DNA of 64,000 nt from Amoebidium appalachense (Eukaryota; Ichthyosporea). Location of the stretch: positions 4,092,001 through 4,156,000 of the forward strand of contig CAVNZM010000011.1 of assembly GCA_963693365.1 (NCBI GenBank), read 5' to 3'. How positions within the stretch are numbered: the stretch's first letter is position 1; each line of letters opens with the position of its first letter. The translations under genes were made by a program, and so were the position numbers. Below, one piece after another: positions 29,864 to 42,631 of this stretch. The notes under the pieces were generated by a model. It saw only the letters and a list, made by a program, of their open reading frames with translations, was not told where the DNA came from and searched no databases.

Positions 29864-32800
29864 TTATGCCTTGGTGGCCTTCTTGGTGCGCTTGGTCTTG
29901 TTGCCGGCCTTCTTGGGCCCAGCCTTCTGGCTCAGCAGAATCTGGGTCGCGCGCTTGAGGGCGGCGGCCTTGAGGCTTGCGGGAACCTCACCAGCAACGG
30001 ACCGGAGAACACGGCGGGAACTGTGGGGGGGAGGGGATAAGGGGTGAGAAAAAGGGATCGAGGGTGGTTACGTAAGCAAACAGTGACAACGGGGAAAGAG
30101 GGGGAGTTTTGACTACGTCCTAAGTACAAAGTACACATTCACAACGGACAACGCATTGCGGAAGTTTCAGAACGCAAAATATCTATCACAGACAGAGCCG
30201 TCCTCTGAAAGAGAGAAAAGGAGAAAGAGGGGGCGTGTCCGTGTGTCCATGCCCATGTCCGTGTGTGTGTGTGTTGGAGGGGGAGGGGGGGAGGGCAGAC
30301 CTCAACCAAGAACAACCAACGAAAGAAAAAGCGGAAATGAACCAAAGTCAAAGTCAAACATCGATGGGATAAAGAAGGAAGGAAGTGTTTGACCGTATGA
30401 TGAATAGACAATGGTTATCCCGTGTCTACGCGAGTGTGAGGCAAAGGGGTTTAAGAATGTGTACGTCAGTTTCTTTTTCGTGGTGATGCATGGGAAGAAG
30501 GTTTATGGTACACGCATGGTGGAAACCGTGAGACACCACAAGATTGGAAACGACATCAAGTGCCAGATACAGTGTACACAGTGGACCCTTAACAGAACAT
30601 AAATCGATGTCTCCCATCCCTCCCCCCTCCACACACACATGCATGCTCTGCCTATGCAGGCATAAGCTGCCACGCCACGTGTACAGCAGACATGCCATGA
30701 ATAGATAAACAAGAAAGGTTCATCAAAGGCTAAGATGCGGCAGCAAAAAACGATCATGCTTCCAATACAACGGCAACAGGCCACATAGGAACCCATGATA
30801 GAATATGATGTAGAAGGAGTCGTGAATGTGTGGGAACCGCACTAATGGAACCTAACATCAAAGTTTGTACCATGCGTTGAGCTATGCCACGCCGGGTGAA
30901 AGAAGGAAAGGGGAAAGAAACGATCAAGCAAGCAAAGGAACCGAGCATGGTGCGAATGCTGTCCCCTCCCCTCCCCCCCCCCCCCCACACACACACAAAG
31001 GCAACGGCAGCACAAGCTGGTTATCCTTTTGGACCATCAACACCTAGAATGCATTCCCCCCCCCCCCCCACACACACACACACACATGCACACAGATCTT
31101 CCCAGAGTACACATCTCGCACACACACCTACAGTGTCCCCTCAAACAACCTGAAGACATCAATACGTACATGTTACCCTCTGCCGTTAAGCCCAAAAATC
31201 GTAATAGCTTTCAACCATCACACAAACAAACAAAAAACGAACAGCCTGCAGTCATCCGAGACTAAACACGGAGTCCAAGCATGCGTGCAGAAACACCCAA
31301 AATCTGTGCCAAACCAGGCAACCTCAAATTGACCGAGAAACGTGCCACCACAACCATCTCATGGCTTTGTGTTTCCACGAACTGCGACAGGTACATCTCC
31401 ACTTCCCCAAACATCTCCCGCTCATCCCCATCCCCCTCTCAATCCCTCCACCCCTTGTCCCCCCTCTCTTTTTTCCCACCCACCCACCCACCCTATTCTC
31501 ATGGAGTTCACAAAACGGTAAAACCCACTAAGTCGCCAAGAATATCTACCAATCAGAAAAAGGGAAGCACTGCAAGTGGTCCACGGAGCAATGAAAAGGC
31601 AGATAAACCCTCTTCAGAAACCCCAAATACGGTGACACTCGTACACCCAGCACTACGAAGAGGAAAGGGCTCAAACAGTGTTTACAATCCCCCCAAAATA
31701 CGCCCCCCACCATTCCGTCCCCAAAAAAGACAATTCATCACAACCCCCACGACTACAGCTCTCTCGCACCCACGCCTGTCACTGTACAGCCAGATGACAC
31801 ATCCACACCTGTCCACGCACACGCAGCCTCGACATACCCTTTCAACACACTTCCCACATTCCCCCAAATTACACGTCCTTCGCCCTTTTTCTCGACCAAT
31901 ACGCCCCTCCCCCCCCCCCCCCCCCCCAAATACACTTCTTAAACATCTGCCGGATGTGTTTTGCATACACCGTCATCCTCGTTTCTCTCCTCTTCCCGCC
32001 CCTCACACAACGGCAAGCATCCCCCCACAAACCACACACACTTCTCCCTTTTTGCACAACACGTTCTCCACTCCTCCCTCTCCCGACAGAAAACCCCTAC
32101 CCCACTTCCTTTACTCCTACACATAAGATCCTGCCACACACACCTTTCCCAACCCTCCTGCCCTCCCCAGCAACCTTCCCCCCAAAACACACCCACACAC
32201 ACACATACCCGTTCTTGGCGTTAAGGGTGACGGTGCGGAAGGCCTTCTTGGGCTTGGCGATGGGTGCCTTGGTGCGCACCGACAGAACAATGCCCTTCTC
32301 GGCGGCAGTGATGCCAGCCGCCTGTGCACGTGTGTGTGTACATGTGCGCGTGTGTATGTCGGGCGTGTGTGTGTGTGTGTGTGTGTGTGCATGTACATCT
32401 AAGTGTGCTGCAAAAGTGCTCATGGCATGTCCACCATGTGCATGCATCTGTAACTGTGTGCTTGCATAAAGTAGGAGCGCAAATCGTCGAGATGGGGGAA
32501 CACGAGAAAGTGGAAGTCGAAAGTGGAGATTTTGATTATGGTTAGCAAACAGACCATCATCCGACACCGCGCACTTCCCAATGCCAGCAGGACGAGTCAG
32601 TGAGTGGTATAGTGTGCATCAAGTTGCTCAGGAGCAGAACTGAAATTTCACATCACGTCGTCCCGAAGACTTCCGTCACCTTGGTTGATTTTGAAACAAT
32701 ATGCTAAACATAAAACAGAGACCCACACACCAGCAGGCCGTGAGATATGCCTGCAAATGGCTCTTGCATCTGCACTGTTGCATGGGGCAGGTGTGCAGCA

Positions 32801-33333
32801 ACACAAGTAAATAATCGTAGTCAAGCATCTACAAACACGACAAAGTGCGCGCGCGCGCGCGTGTGTGTGTGTATCCGTACTAGTTGGCGCTTGCTCACAA
32901 AAGCCCATGGAGTGTACAGACACATGCAGTGATTGTTTTGAGTTGTTCACAGTATACACATACGAGCAACACCCGTTTACAGCATCCACACCATCACAAT
33001 GGTCTAGCCACCGGCGCAATCTGGGGCACATTAGCATACGAACACACACGAGCAACATACACAGTATTCACACAACAATAACCTCTCCACGGGAACACAG
33101 AGGGAGCAGTCGCAGACGCACCCTCTCACGCGTGCACAGGCACATACTGTGCACACACACACACAAACACCCACACACGCGCACGCACACACCTTCTTGT
33201 TGACAAGGCCGCTGTACTTGCGGGCATTCAACTGGGTGAGGTTGTTGGGCTCACGGGTGAGGACCAGGCCGTTCCTCTTGACGAGGAACGAGCTCTGGCT
33301 CTTAACCACCTCCCACTGCAGATCGGCCGACAT
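29864..33333 (-). CDS. RPL28: 60S ribosomal protein eL28, 3 exons, complete
   Basis: Component of the cytosolic large ribosomal subunit. Exons 33193-33333, 32209-32321 and 29864-30020 join in phase to 136 aa, almost the same length as the human protein (137 aa). The N-terminus MSADLQWEVVKSQSSFLVKR and the following EPNNLTQLNARKYSGLVNKK match the eL28 signature. The C-terminus is Lys-rich (GPKKAGNKTKRTKKATK). A likely 3' splice site (ccttgcag) 11 nt before the ATG suggests a spliced 5' UTR. Intron 1 begins GTGTGTGCG and ends CA-rich with gtgcacag. Intron 2 ends in poly-C-cacag with a dispersed-repeat copy about 90 bp upstream. eL28 is absent from budding yeast but present in animals, plants and many protists. 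Confidence 0.95.
30112..30205 (+). repeat. dispersed repeat DR, copy 8 (eL28 intron 2)
   Basis: Head part of the family: AAGTACACATTCACAACGGA through CAGAGCCGTCCTCTGA. Antisense to eL28, about 90 bp upstream of the exon 3 acceptor. Confidence 0.75.
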
Positions 33334-34650
33334 GGTAGGTGTCTCTGCAAGGCCCCCCGTCAGACACACTCATACCCTCCCCGTGGTGATCTGAAAGGTC
33401 AGCCAACGAATCTCTAGCATACAAAATTACTATCGATCAGTGAGAAATTCGTTATGCTGGGGAGTATTAGGGTACGAGTCCCGTTCCTTTGCTCCGCCGT
33501 AAAAGTTTGGCAAAGTACATACTCAGACCTGTGTCCGCACCTACAGATCGACCAGTGTACTGCGTGAAATGCCCAATTACATCCCACCCATGAGTTCTGA
33601 GTCTTTCCGCTGCCTCGTTCCAAACAAGGCCTTAAAATCCTGCATAAAAGCCGAACATGTATGTGCTGAACCAGGAGGAATATATCCTGCTCAGTTGACT
33701 GTGTCCAGGAATCATGTCACCTCACTGCCAGCTCTTAGGATTCGTGCACTGCAAAAGCCTATGAAGTCTTAAGTTGACTTATTGACCACTTCAGGGGTAA
33801 CACCCCAATATATGTGGCCGTGTAAACGTATAGATTGTGATGTTCCGGCCTAAACCGAGTCTGATCTCCCTCCCCTCAGAGCTCACTATAATATACGGCC
33901 CGTCGCTGGTCCCGGTTGTGTCGAATAATCGTACGTGTGTAGAAACCTGGGTCACTTCACCGACACTAAAACATATCTGTTATGCTGCCTTATGCTTTCG
34001 AGCTGTGTCCGTTCCTCCCCTGATGTGCCAACTGCATGATCGAACCAGTGTGTAACTGCTGTAACCACTATGATTGATGGATGGATGATGTTTGAATTCA
34101 TCGCTCGATCTCCGGGGTTCTTTTCCAAGTTCAACATGTCGAGGCGTGGGAAAAGCACGCTTGGTAATGGAAACATGTTTCTACACTACATATCCACAAC
34201 ATCACTTTACAAGTTGCTAGGTTCTATGTAGCAAGGGTACGTACATAGAAGCCCCCAGGAAAAGAGACTGCTGCCGGAGACGAAGTCACGATATGACCCC
34301 TGTCAGATCGGATCGGAGAGAGATCCGTGACGTCATCAGATGCCATGTGGATGTAGCGCAACACGTGACCTCTTGGTCAGTCTTGCGCAAATTAGGTATC
34401 CGGGGCTTGAAATGAAGTTTTGAAGAAATTGTGGAGGGCTTGAAATAACGGAGCCTGTACAAGATGGCAACCAAGGAGGGGCTAGGGGAAATGTGGTGCA
34501 ATCTCATGTTCAGGTTGAAAGGAAAGGGCTACATCTAAAATAAAGCTATAATATTCAGCTCAATGTGTGTATCTTGCATAGGGCTTTATTTGCACGCGCA
34601 TTTTCAGTAGTATAGGCAGTAACTGCTGTTTGGCCTCCGCCATCGACATT

Positions 34651-34742
34651 ATGGCTGAGAGTTGCATAGACGATTTCCTGATAATAGTGGCACCTGGCCT
34701 TGGAGAAAACCTTCCGAAGGCGTGGATTGCAAATCTTGAAAG
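34651..34742 (+). other. candidate first coding exon
   Basis: ATG followed by an open frame (MAESCIDDFLIIVAPGLGEN) and a consensus donor AG|GTATGC. No continuation exon was found, so this remains a hint only. Confidence 0.2.
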
Positions 34743-35039
34743 GTATGCAAAAGATATGCAGCTCTGAGACGGAAACTCGAGTGAATCCTTTGCTTCTGCT
34801 TCAGCACACCACACACACACACACACACATACACACTTGCTCACACACGCTTGCACATACCCATAAGTGCAAATGCACACACACGCAATGCACACGCACA
34901 CAAGCGCAAACACACGCACGCACAATCACGGACACACAAGACACACACACTCACACACACGGTGGCACACCCATACCTCGCGTCACAAACACACATACAT
35001 GCAGCCATGCACGCACATCAGGTGTGGCAAGGAAGAGGG

Positions 35040-35119
35040 AGAGGTGAGGGGGCGAAGGGGAGGGAGGGGGGAGGGGGGAGAGATGTAGAGAGAGAAAGAG
35101 AGAGAGGGAGAGAGAGGGA

Positions 35120-35151
<32 letters not shown>

Positions 35152-35243
35152 AGGGGGCGGGGGCGGGGGAGAGAGGGGAGAGAGGGGGAGGGGGAGGGAG
35201 ATAAGAGGGGAGGAGAGGGGGGGGGGGGGGGGGGGGGGGGGGG

Positions 35244-35288
<45 letters not shown>

Positions 35289-35290
35289 GA
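35040..35290. repeat. GA/GGA-rich low-complexity block with poly-G
   Basis: (GA)n and GGA-rich sequence with a G run at 35218-35244. It is CT-rich on the minus strand. Confidence 0.85.
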
Positions 35291-36493
35291 GAGACAGAGA
35301 GGGAAAGGGTTAAAGGGGGGGTTAAGGGAGGGGATAGAAGGCCCAATATGTTTCGCCGTATAAAGGGTCCCCGGAAGCTTATCCCTTAGTAATGTACGCA
35401 GAGCTGAGCTGCACTTTGAGGCAAAGCGCAAGGGTTGTGCCCTGAAAAAACGTGCCGCCTGAAAGTTAGCACAATAAGGCTGGCCGTCGGCCAAGTTTGC
35501 GGTTCACCATGATATACATGGTGCTGTGCATGCGCCATTCAACGTGACAGTGCTGCAGCCAGAGCCAAAGATTTCCGAGCATAAGTTGGCACTTAGCTCC
35601 AGCTGGAATCGTGCTGCAGGCAGTTCCCAGTCTCTGAAGCAAGGCCACTGGGGTAGTTTTGTTCACGTTTCAGGCTACGGCAGTGTCCCCCCCCTTAGGC
35701 AAACTTTGTGATGGGCTTGACCAGTTGACCTCATCTGGGATGGCCAGTGTGAATGTCAAGATCCAGTGGTTGAATTACGACTCATAATCATCGTATTTAC
35801 GATTAAGCCCAGGGGGTCAATACGAGTAGCTCTGCGAGATGCTGTATTAGTTTCTCGTAGCAGTAAAATAGACCAAAAGAGTGTATTTTGGTGTGTTTTC
35901 ATACAAAAATTGGTGTTTTCCCAGGTAAAAGGTGGTCAGGTGGTTATTTTTGGCACATAACATTAGCCTCTGCCTATGTCTGCTGCAATCACGGCCGTGC
36001 CCCCGTGGCAGAACGTTAACAGTGTCTGTCTTTCCAGAGGGGAATACGAAGCCCTGTTTTGTCTATCGGGGTGTGTAATTGCTAAGGGAGTACAATATTA
36101 ATCGAAAAAGTTGTAAACATTAAAACTATTGGGGCTCTATACCGGTCATAAGTGAGACGAACCCCGCCATTACGATTTGCAAATTCTGACATTAAGATTG
36201 CATTTAAGGTAAAACGGGTAGTGCAGCCAAAACCCCACAAACCCTGTTAAGATCTTTCGTTTGATTGGTGTTCCGTGCATCACAAAGAATGTTGCCGAAT
36301 GCTCGGCCGATCACTCGGTCATCCTCTAGATCTGTGCGGCGGCCGGTGCACTCATGTGCAAGCTTACAGAAGGAAACGCAGAAGCACATGGACATACTCT
36401 AGCCATGTATACAAGGCAAACTATACCCTTCACAAACCATGAGAAACCTAGGCCCCTGCAATGGCGTCCCTGCCTTGCCTGGAAAAAGAATCT

Positions 36494-36553
36494 GATTCAG
36501 TCGCACACATCGATTCAGTCGCACACATCGATTCAGTCGCACACATCGATTCA
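36494..36553. repeat. 18-bp tandem repeat, 3.3 copies
   Basis: Three full copies of GATTCAGTCGCACACATC plus a partial fourth, about 100 bp upstream of the LINE. Confidence 0.9.
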
Positions 36554-36658
36554 AATGTCGCTCTTTATTATCTGCTAATAAATAGTATCCTTCGCGCATC
36601 CACCCCTAAACCAGGCCATCCGTGGCCCTAAGGGCCGGGGAACACCCCCATCCATGTC

Positions 36659-37843
36659 ATGGCACATGCCTATAATCGTTTCAGAACCTCTTTCAAAGTT
36701 CCATCTACACCCATCACACATGTGCGACCATTAAAACGTCCAGCAGATACACCTACCACAGATGCACAACCAGAAAAACATCGCCTTAGACTAAGCGCAA
36801 CACCTATTTACAATACACTACCCATTCAGAATAACACCACACCACTCCGTAGAAACACAATAACAACCATGCCGAAACTTTCGGTTGATACAGTACTGGC
36901 AGAACTTGCCCTCGTTAAGAAACAGCTAAATGAGCTGTTACCACTCAAGAACATGATAGAAAAACTCCAAACAGAAAATACCCAACTCAAGCTCACCATT
37001 GATTCACTCACAGCCCAGCTAAACATTAGTGGATCGCAAAACCCCAAAACTCATGAGCAAACATCTCGCGACGGAGACATTTCCACCCCAACACAAAACA
37101 ACACAGGACCGGAAGCACAGCTCCCGGCAGAGTTCCTAGAATATGCGAACTCTCGTAAAACACCCGAGCTCCGCCAAATTGCCAAGGAAACATATGCCAG
37201 CATTCTTGCAGGCAACGAGTACCGCCGCAACTCCCCTCCCAAACCGCCGGCTAAGGGGAACACCCAAGCAAACGGTAACATCAACATCCCACCCAAATAC
37301 GAGAGGGTGTATTTCAAAGTCAAGCACGGCAGACGCCCACACAGGGCCATGTGGTCCATCTTCAAGGCTCTCGGCTTCCGGTGCTCTCGCATCCTTTGTC
37401 TGTCCTTCATTGGATACGATGTGCTGGAAGTAGCAGTACGGGGCGACTATAACCGTGCGTTCATCCGTGACGCGACAAAGGGGTGTGGAAGCTTCTTCAC
37501 CCACCTCCCAAGCTACGACCCATGCGCGCCGGAAAACATTCAGAAAGCAGACAAAGAACGTAAAGTGTCTGCTAAGAATGCGTGCGCCACACGTTGTCGT
37601 GTACGCATCAGCAAGGCAAAAGAGTTCCTCGCAAAGTTGGAAAACGATGCTACGAGCGTGATAGACACGGACACGAAGGAACCAATGTTTTCTGGTGAGA
37701 AACTGCTCGAGCGCAAACGCCGATGCGAGATGGAAATCGAGCTCTTCTGCGAACTGTTCGCGCTGGCGGAAGGTCGTGCATACGACCCCGTAAGCGACAA
37801 GTGGGAACCAACCCCACAGGTGTCGGACCAAACCGATGCCTAA
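36659..37843 (+). CDS. LINE ORF1 protein, 394 aa
   Basis: Nucleic-acid-binding ORF1-type protein expected to coat element RNA. Residues about 80-120 form a leucine-rich coiled coil (LALVKKQLNELLPLKNMIEK), typical of ORF1p trimers. A basic segment with PKYERVYFKVKHGRRPHRAM and a C-terminal domain with conserved Cys follow. No CCHC knuckle was seen. The frame is intact. The stop overlaps the ORF2 start in ATGCCTAA, so ORF2 may be reached by termination-reinitiation. Confidence 0.8.
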   Translation: MAHAYNRFRTSFKVPSTPITHVRPLKRPADTPTTDAQPEKHRLRLSATPIYNTLPIQNNTTPLRRNTITTMPKLSVDTVLAELALVKKQLNELLPLKNMIEKLQTENTQLKLTIDSLTAQLNISGSQNPKTHEQTSRDGDISTPTQNNTGPEAQLPAEFLEYANSRKTPELRQIAKETYASILAGNEYRRNSPPKPPAKGNTQANGNINIPPKYERVYFKVKHGRRPHRAMWSIFKALGFRCSRILCLSFIGYDVLEVAVRGDYNRAFIRDATKGCGSFFTHLPSYDPCAPENIQKADKERKVSAKNACATRCRVRISKAKEFLAKLENDATSVIDTDTKEPMFSGEKLLERKRRCEMEIELFCELFALAEGRAYDPVSDKWEPTPQVSDQTDA

Positions 37844-40800
37844 TTTATCCTTCTTCTTCTGGAATGCTCGGACACTGGGCCCCCAAAAGGGCCTCCCCCC
37901 CGGGACACTCGACGATAAAATCAGCTACATACAACAACAGACAAACAACCACACGTTTACAGTGATTTGCGAAACACAGTTTAAAAACCACCACAAATTC
38001 AACTCTACATTGGTCGACACATCCACACACCCCGGTTACGCGAAAAACCGAGGCATTATTGTACTTGCCGCACCACACGTGAGAGTGAAGTGCAAACCGG
38101 TAGCAAAAACGGAATTCTCGGTTTCTATAGAGTTTCTTTCTAATGTTTTTACTTTTGTATATTACCCACCATCTATGTCGGTTGTCGAATTGACTCACGA
38201 GTTGTCACAGTTACCAATGTCCACTGTTATTTTAGGTGATTTTAACACGCGACTCCACCACACAGACACACTGCAAGTGAGTGTCGGGTACCCATCTAAG
38301 CCCCCGGAGCGTGCTATCCCTTTAGCAAGGTATGTCCAAAGTCACACTTTGCGGTTCCCTCAAATATCCCATGCCCACAACACCGACTGGGGAGTGGCCT
38401 TTTGGCCATCAACCATGTCAAAACTCTCTCTCCCTCCTAACCTCTCTAGGTCATCTGACCACTCTCCTATCCTTTTCCTACCTAAGATCTCCCTTGATCT
38501 GCTCCCCCCTCCCCCTCCCACCTTTCGCCTCCGTCTATCCCAGCTTAAGTCACAGTGGGGTAGAGTTGATGTATGTGTATGCTATGCTACGAAACACCCT
38601 ATATATATGCGCCTATTAGAATCTGCACAAGCCAGGCCAGATTCACATCTCGTACTAGATACATGCACTAACTTTATTGTTGATGATTTGATAGATCTCG
38701 GTGATTATGCTGGCGGTGGTAGGAAGGAATATCCCGATGCTCTCTTGTTACCAAACACCACTCCCGCTAGACTAGGTGAACCCCTGTCTCAAAAGGAAAG
38801 CTTGCGCCGGCTTGCTAGTATGAATCGATTTGGCCCCCCTGCTCGTATTATTGGTGATACCACTGGAGACCCCCTCATAGACTCTGATAAGTATTTCTCG
38901 GAACTGTTTAAAGATAGGACCCCCGCTCAGAAACCTATTGTGTGGCCTGTAGACCCATCTATCCCCATAGAATCGATCCTCCCCTTTTTCAGTCCCGATG
39001 CCATATGGTCTGTGATATCTAGTTATAGCTCTAGTAAGTCTTGTGGACCTGATGGACTCCCTGCTGGGTTTCTTAAAATCCTTGTTCCCTCCTACCCACA
39101 AAAGGAAAGTGATCGTGCTATTAAACCTGATCTTACTATCATGTTAAGCTCTCTCTTTTCTTGGTGTGTTAAATGTGGACATGTCCCGTCATCTTGGTTA
39201 GATACCTTAGTGATCCCCATAGTTAAGAAGGACTCTGAGGGCCCCATATCATCCTTTCGCCCCATTACACTAACCCAGGTTGTTCGTAGATTCTTTGAAG
39301 CTTGCTTACTTAGGTTATTTGCACATCACCCTAGGTTTCAATCTATTCTTCACATACACCCATGCCAATCCGCTTTTCGTAAAAACAATTCATGTATGTT
39401 CAAATAATGGCACTGCACGATTCTATGCAAGTTGGTGCACAATATGTTGGCTTTATTGATTGGAAAACTGCTTACGATTCTGTCTCCCCTGGTCTCCTAT
39501 GGGAAAAGCTTGCTGCACGGGGTGTACCACACTGCATTGGTGTTCTGTTAGAAGCACTCTTGTCTCAAACCTATGGTAGAGCTGTGGTTAATGGGCATCT
39601 TTCATATGGTTTTGCTCGTACTAGAGGTCTCTTGCAGGGTTCATTGCTTAGCCCCTTTTTGTTTAACCTATTTATAGATGATTTGGCTGTCAAGATTTAC
39701 GCCGAAAACGATGACCCTATTAATAACTTTCCGCCTGCACTTCTCTATGCTGATGATCTGTCCCTCCTTGCCCGTACCCCTAGACGCCTGCAAAGATTGT
39801 TCGATGTAGTGTCAGAGTGGTGCAAGGCAAACCTTATGATCCTTAACATAGACAAATGTGGTGTTCTTGTACCTGATATAGCTAACAATTTACACACATT
39901 TACATTATCATCTAAACCTGTACCTATAGTTCCAGAATACAAATATCTTGGTGTTCCGGTTGATTCTGTTGGTGTTATGTTTCCCCATATGGTCGAAAAG
40001 AGGGTAGAGTTGGCTCGTAAGCGGTTAGCTTTCTTCTCGGCTAATATTTTTAAAGACACACCCCTCCATCCTTCTATTAGACTTACATTTATTCGCACTT
40101 TTGTCTTCCCGGCATGTGAATATGGTTTACCCCTTCTCGCCGCTTGGATCAAGAAAGAGAGAACTAGAGCGCTTAAACCCTTGGCAAATTTCCTTGAAGC
40201 AGAAGTTGCCTCCTTTCTATCTAACAACTGTTGTAAACCTGGGCCTGTAACGCTCTCGATATATGGTCTGGTCCCAATAGCTGCTAGAGTATCCTATCTC
40301 GCGCTGAAAGTCAATAAGCACATAAGCCGCTTAAAGAAGTATTTGCCCTCCCACCCTCTCTTCTCTATCCGACCTGTCCCCTCCTCACCTCTCCCCTCTT
40401 TCCTCCCCTCTCTCTCCCCTTCTCCCCTGGGCACAAATACAAATAAACCCCGCAATAGTGTGTGTGTGACTTTGGACTGCCACTTACTTATTAAACATGT
40501 ACACAATCACAAGATAATCACGCAATATAACAAATGGAAAAAGATACCACACGACACTAGACCCGATGAAAGCATACACCTTGAAAAACTAAGCCTTATG
40601 TCTCGTTTTATATATACTGACCGCCTCAACCATATTGCCAAATATGGCACTCGCAAGTGTATAACACCTAAATACATATTACCTTCCTGTAGAACTGGTC
40701 TTTCTCTAGCTGATGGTATTATTGATCAATTACCACGCTTTTACTGTACACGTGCTATACAGTGGAGATCTAATAAGTATAAGGTGGCATCATTTGCATG

Positions 40801-41029
40801 CCCAAACAACACACACACACACCAGTTTAACCGGTCATGTATCGCCAAATGTAGTTTGATAGACCACATAATACCGCAACACACACACGTCACATTCACA
40901 ACAGACACCCAGAAAGATAGCCTACCTGTAAATTACAACATCCTTGATTTTATACTAAACACGCGTAACTACGACCTGTTTATTAGATGTATTGATTGGC
41001 TTGAGAAACACATCACTACAAAATTATAG
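37836..41029 (+). CDS. LINE ORF2 endonuclease/reverse transcriptase, one frameshift
   Basis: Frame 1 (37836-39407) holds the APE endonuclease: FFFWNARTLG at the start, CETQ, VILGDFNTRL and SSDHSPI. It also holds the start of RT (GPDGLPAGFLK, SFRPITLTQVV, CQSAFRKNNSC). The frame moves by -1 near 39397, after NSCM, and continues to 41029. The second part carries the core RT blocks YVGFIDWKTAYDSV, RGLLQGSLLSPFLFNLF, LLYADDLSLLA and YKYLGVPVDS. The catalytic YADD is intact. The frame break falls between two conserved residues in the usual SC-x2-QI motif, so it looks like a one-base deletion rather than programmed frameshifting. Confidence 0.85.
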
Positions 41030-41049
41030 CGCACGTGCACACACACACA

Positions 41050-41104
<55 letters not shown>

Positions 41105-41136
41105 CCAGCTGATACCGAGTGTCCCGAGGGGAGCCC

Positions 41137-41168
<32 letters not shown>

Positions 41169-41169
<1 letters not shown>

Positions 41170-41835
41170 GGGGAACCCCAACTAATTGATTTCTCCTTGT
41201 AGTCTTTATGGTGTGACAGTCTCGTAGAGAAAGTAAACCCTGATATATAGTCACCACCCGACATCTATGTACGTGATCATGATATACCGCTGAGGGGATA
41301 TTCCGAGCAAACCCCCCCCCCCCCATACCTGAGACTGGTTCTCTTTGCCTCGAGTAAACAGCGTAAACCCCAAAAGAATCTACTATCTGTTTACTGCATT
41401 TACACCTCTCCGGGGATTGAAATTATATAGCAGTTTGCAGCAGTCAGATCGGCAGAGAACTCGGCCGCCGTATCAATCAAGGGTTTCGCCAGGTCGAACG
41501 TTGCAAGGCCAGACCTGTGCCACTGAGGCTCCTGTGAATAAAGAGGTTTGGCATATGCGCAAAGTGGTTTATTTATTATCTATAAGTAGGCACATGTGGT
41601 GAGTGGGGTGGGCGACTAGACCTAAGCTTACTCAATGCATACACCAACTCGAACCCCGGTTAAATATAGTTCCAACCCTGAAACTTCCTTCTATATAAAG
41701 GGACTCGCAGTAGCCGTATCTTGGTCAGTCGGCCGTTGCGTGGTCAGAGCGGGGCTCTATCGCAAACTTTACACAGCGACCGCAACTAGGGCCTCTCTTT
41801 TCCTCTTCTCTCTTTGTTTACAAACATACTACAAA
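41169..41835 (+). other. upstream region of M20 copy 1
   Basis: Unique sequence between the LINE tail and the M20 start codon. It probably contains the promoter and 5' UTR. It does not align with the 5' flank of M20 copy 2. Confidence 0.4.
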
Positions 41836-42631
41836 ATGTCCAAGCTTTTCGAGGAGCTCACGGCCCTGCGCCGCCACTTCCACATGTACCCGGAGCCGGG
41901 CTTCCAAGAGTTCAACACGCAGAAGCGGATTCAGGAGGTGGGTGGGCGTGTTAGCTTGCACATAATTTTGCTGTTAACATTAGCGCATGTCACTGTTGGA
42001 GTACACTGGTACTCCCGGCTAGCAATGTCTGTTAGAGAAAGTTTCTGAGCAATTGAATAATTGTTTCAACATGTGCACTCACTCGAGTGCATAGAGCTTT
42101 TGTTTACGGTCATATTCATATATGGTAGTTATATGTTTGAGTTAAAACTGTACCAATGACGAGCTTCACTAGCAAAGTGCTAATTGTGCTCATTAATTAA
42201 TATTTCCGGTTCAGATGATGTCATGTCTATATTTGCCACAGGATTCTATTCTTAGAGACGGTAGTGTGCTTTATTCCCGGATATTCTCAGAATATTTTTA
42301 GTTGTGTACATGTGAAGTAAGATTTACGTTTAACTGCAATTGGTGTGTTAAACACGTTTATTTGTGTGCTTTAGTGCAAGTTAACTAGCCACTCAACGTG
42401 CACAGTTAACTTTTATATCTTTAACGACTTGTTTTCATTGTGTTTTTCGGCCATGCTGTACATGGCCCACCACCAGGGTGCACACGAGGCCACCATGAGG
42501 TGGCCAACGACTACATAAAGCAGTGCCTCCCATGTCACAAACATGGGAAGCAGACCGTTTGATTTACACTTTTCTACTGTCGTTTTCAGTGCACAAAACA
42601 CATAGACTAGTTACCCATCATACACGACACT

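Larger units (their letters stand above)
33334..36493. other. 5' flank of eL28 and unassigned sequence
   Basis: Mostly unique sequence with a GA-rich block at about 35040-35290. Includes the eL28 promoter. Two weak coding hints are listed separately or rejected. No RNA gene recognised. Confidence 0.5.
36644..41168 (+). mobile_element. APE-type non-LTR retrotransposon (LINE), nearly intact
   Basis: Two-ORF element with an apurinic-type endonuclease and reverse transcriptase, a 3' UTR of (CA)n plus a short GC hairpin, and a terminal run of 28 A (41141-41168). CGGGGAAC occurs just after the tail (41169-41176) and just before the element (36636-36643), so an 8-bp target-site duplication is possible; that would leave a 5' UTR of only about 15 nt. 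One single-base frame break interrupts ORF2. No RNase H domain was seen. The clade cannot be fixed by eye. Confidence 0.85.

Noticed and set aside
31281-32126. 281-codon plus-strand ORF inside eL28 intron 2
   Set aside because: Composition is Pro/Ser/Thr/His-rich from C- and CA-rich DNA, with no domain. It lies antisense inside a well-supported intron.
34464-34538. 24-codon ORF followed by AATAAA, possible terminal exon
   Set aside because: Too short, no acceptor identified, and the opposite strand is equally open.
39381-39386. AAAAAC as a programmed -1 slippery site in LINE ORF2
   Set aside because: The preceding base is T, so the P-site codon would not re-pair. Alignment of the SC-x2-QI motif places the shift about 12 nt further on.
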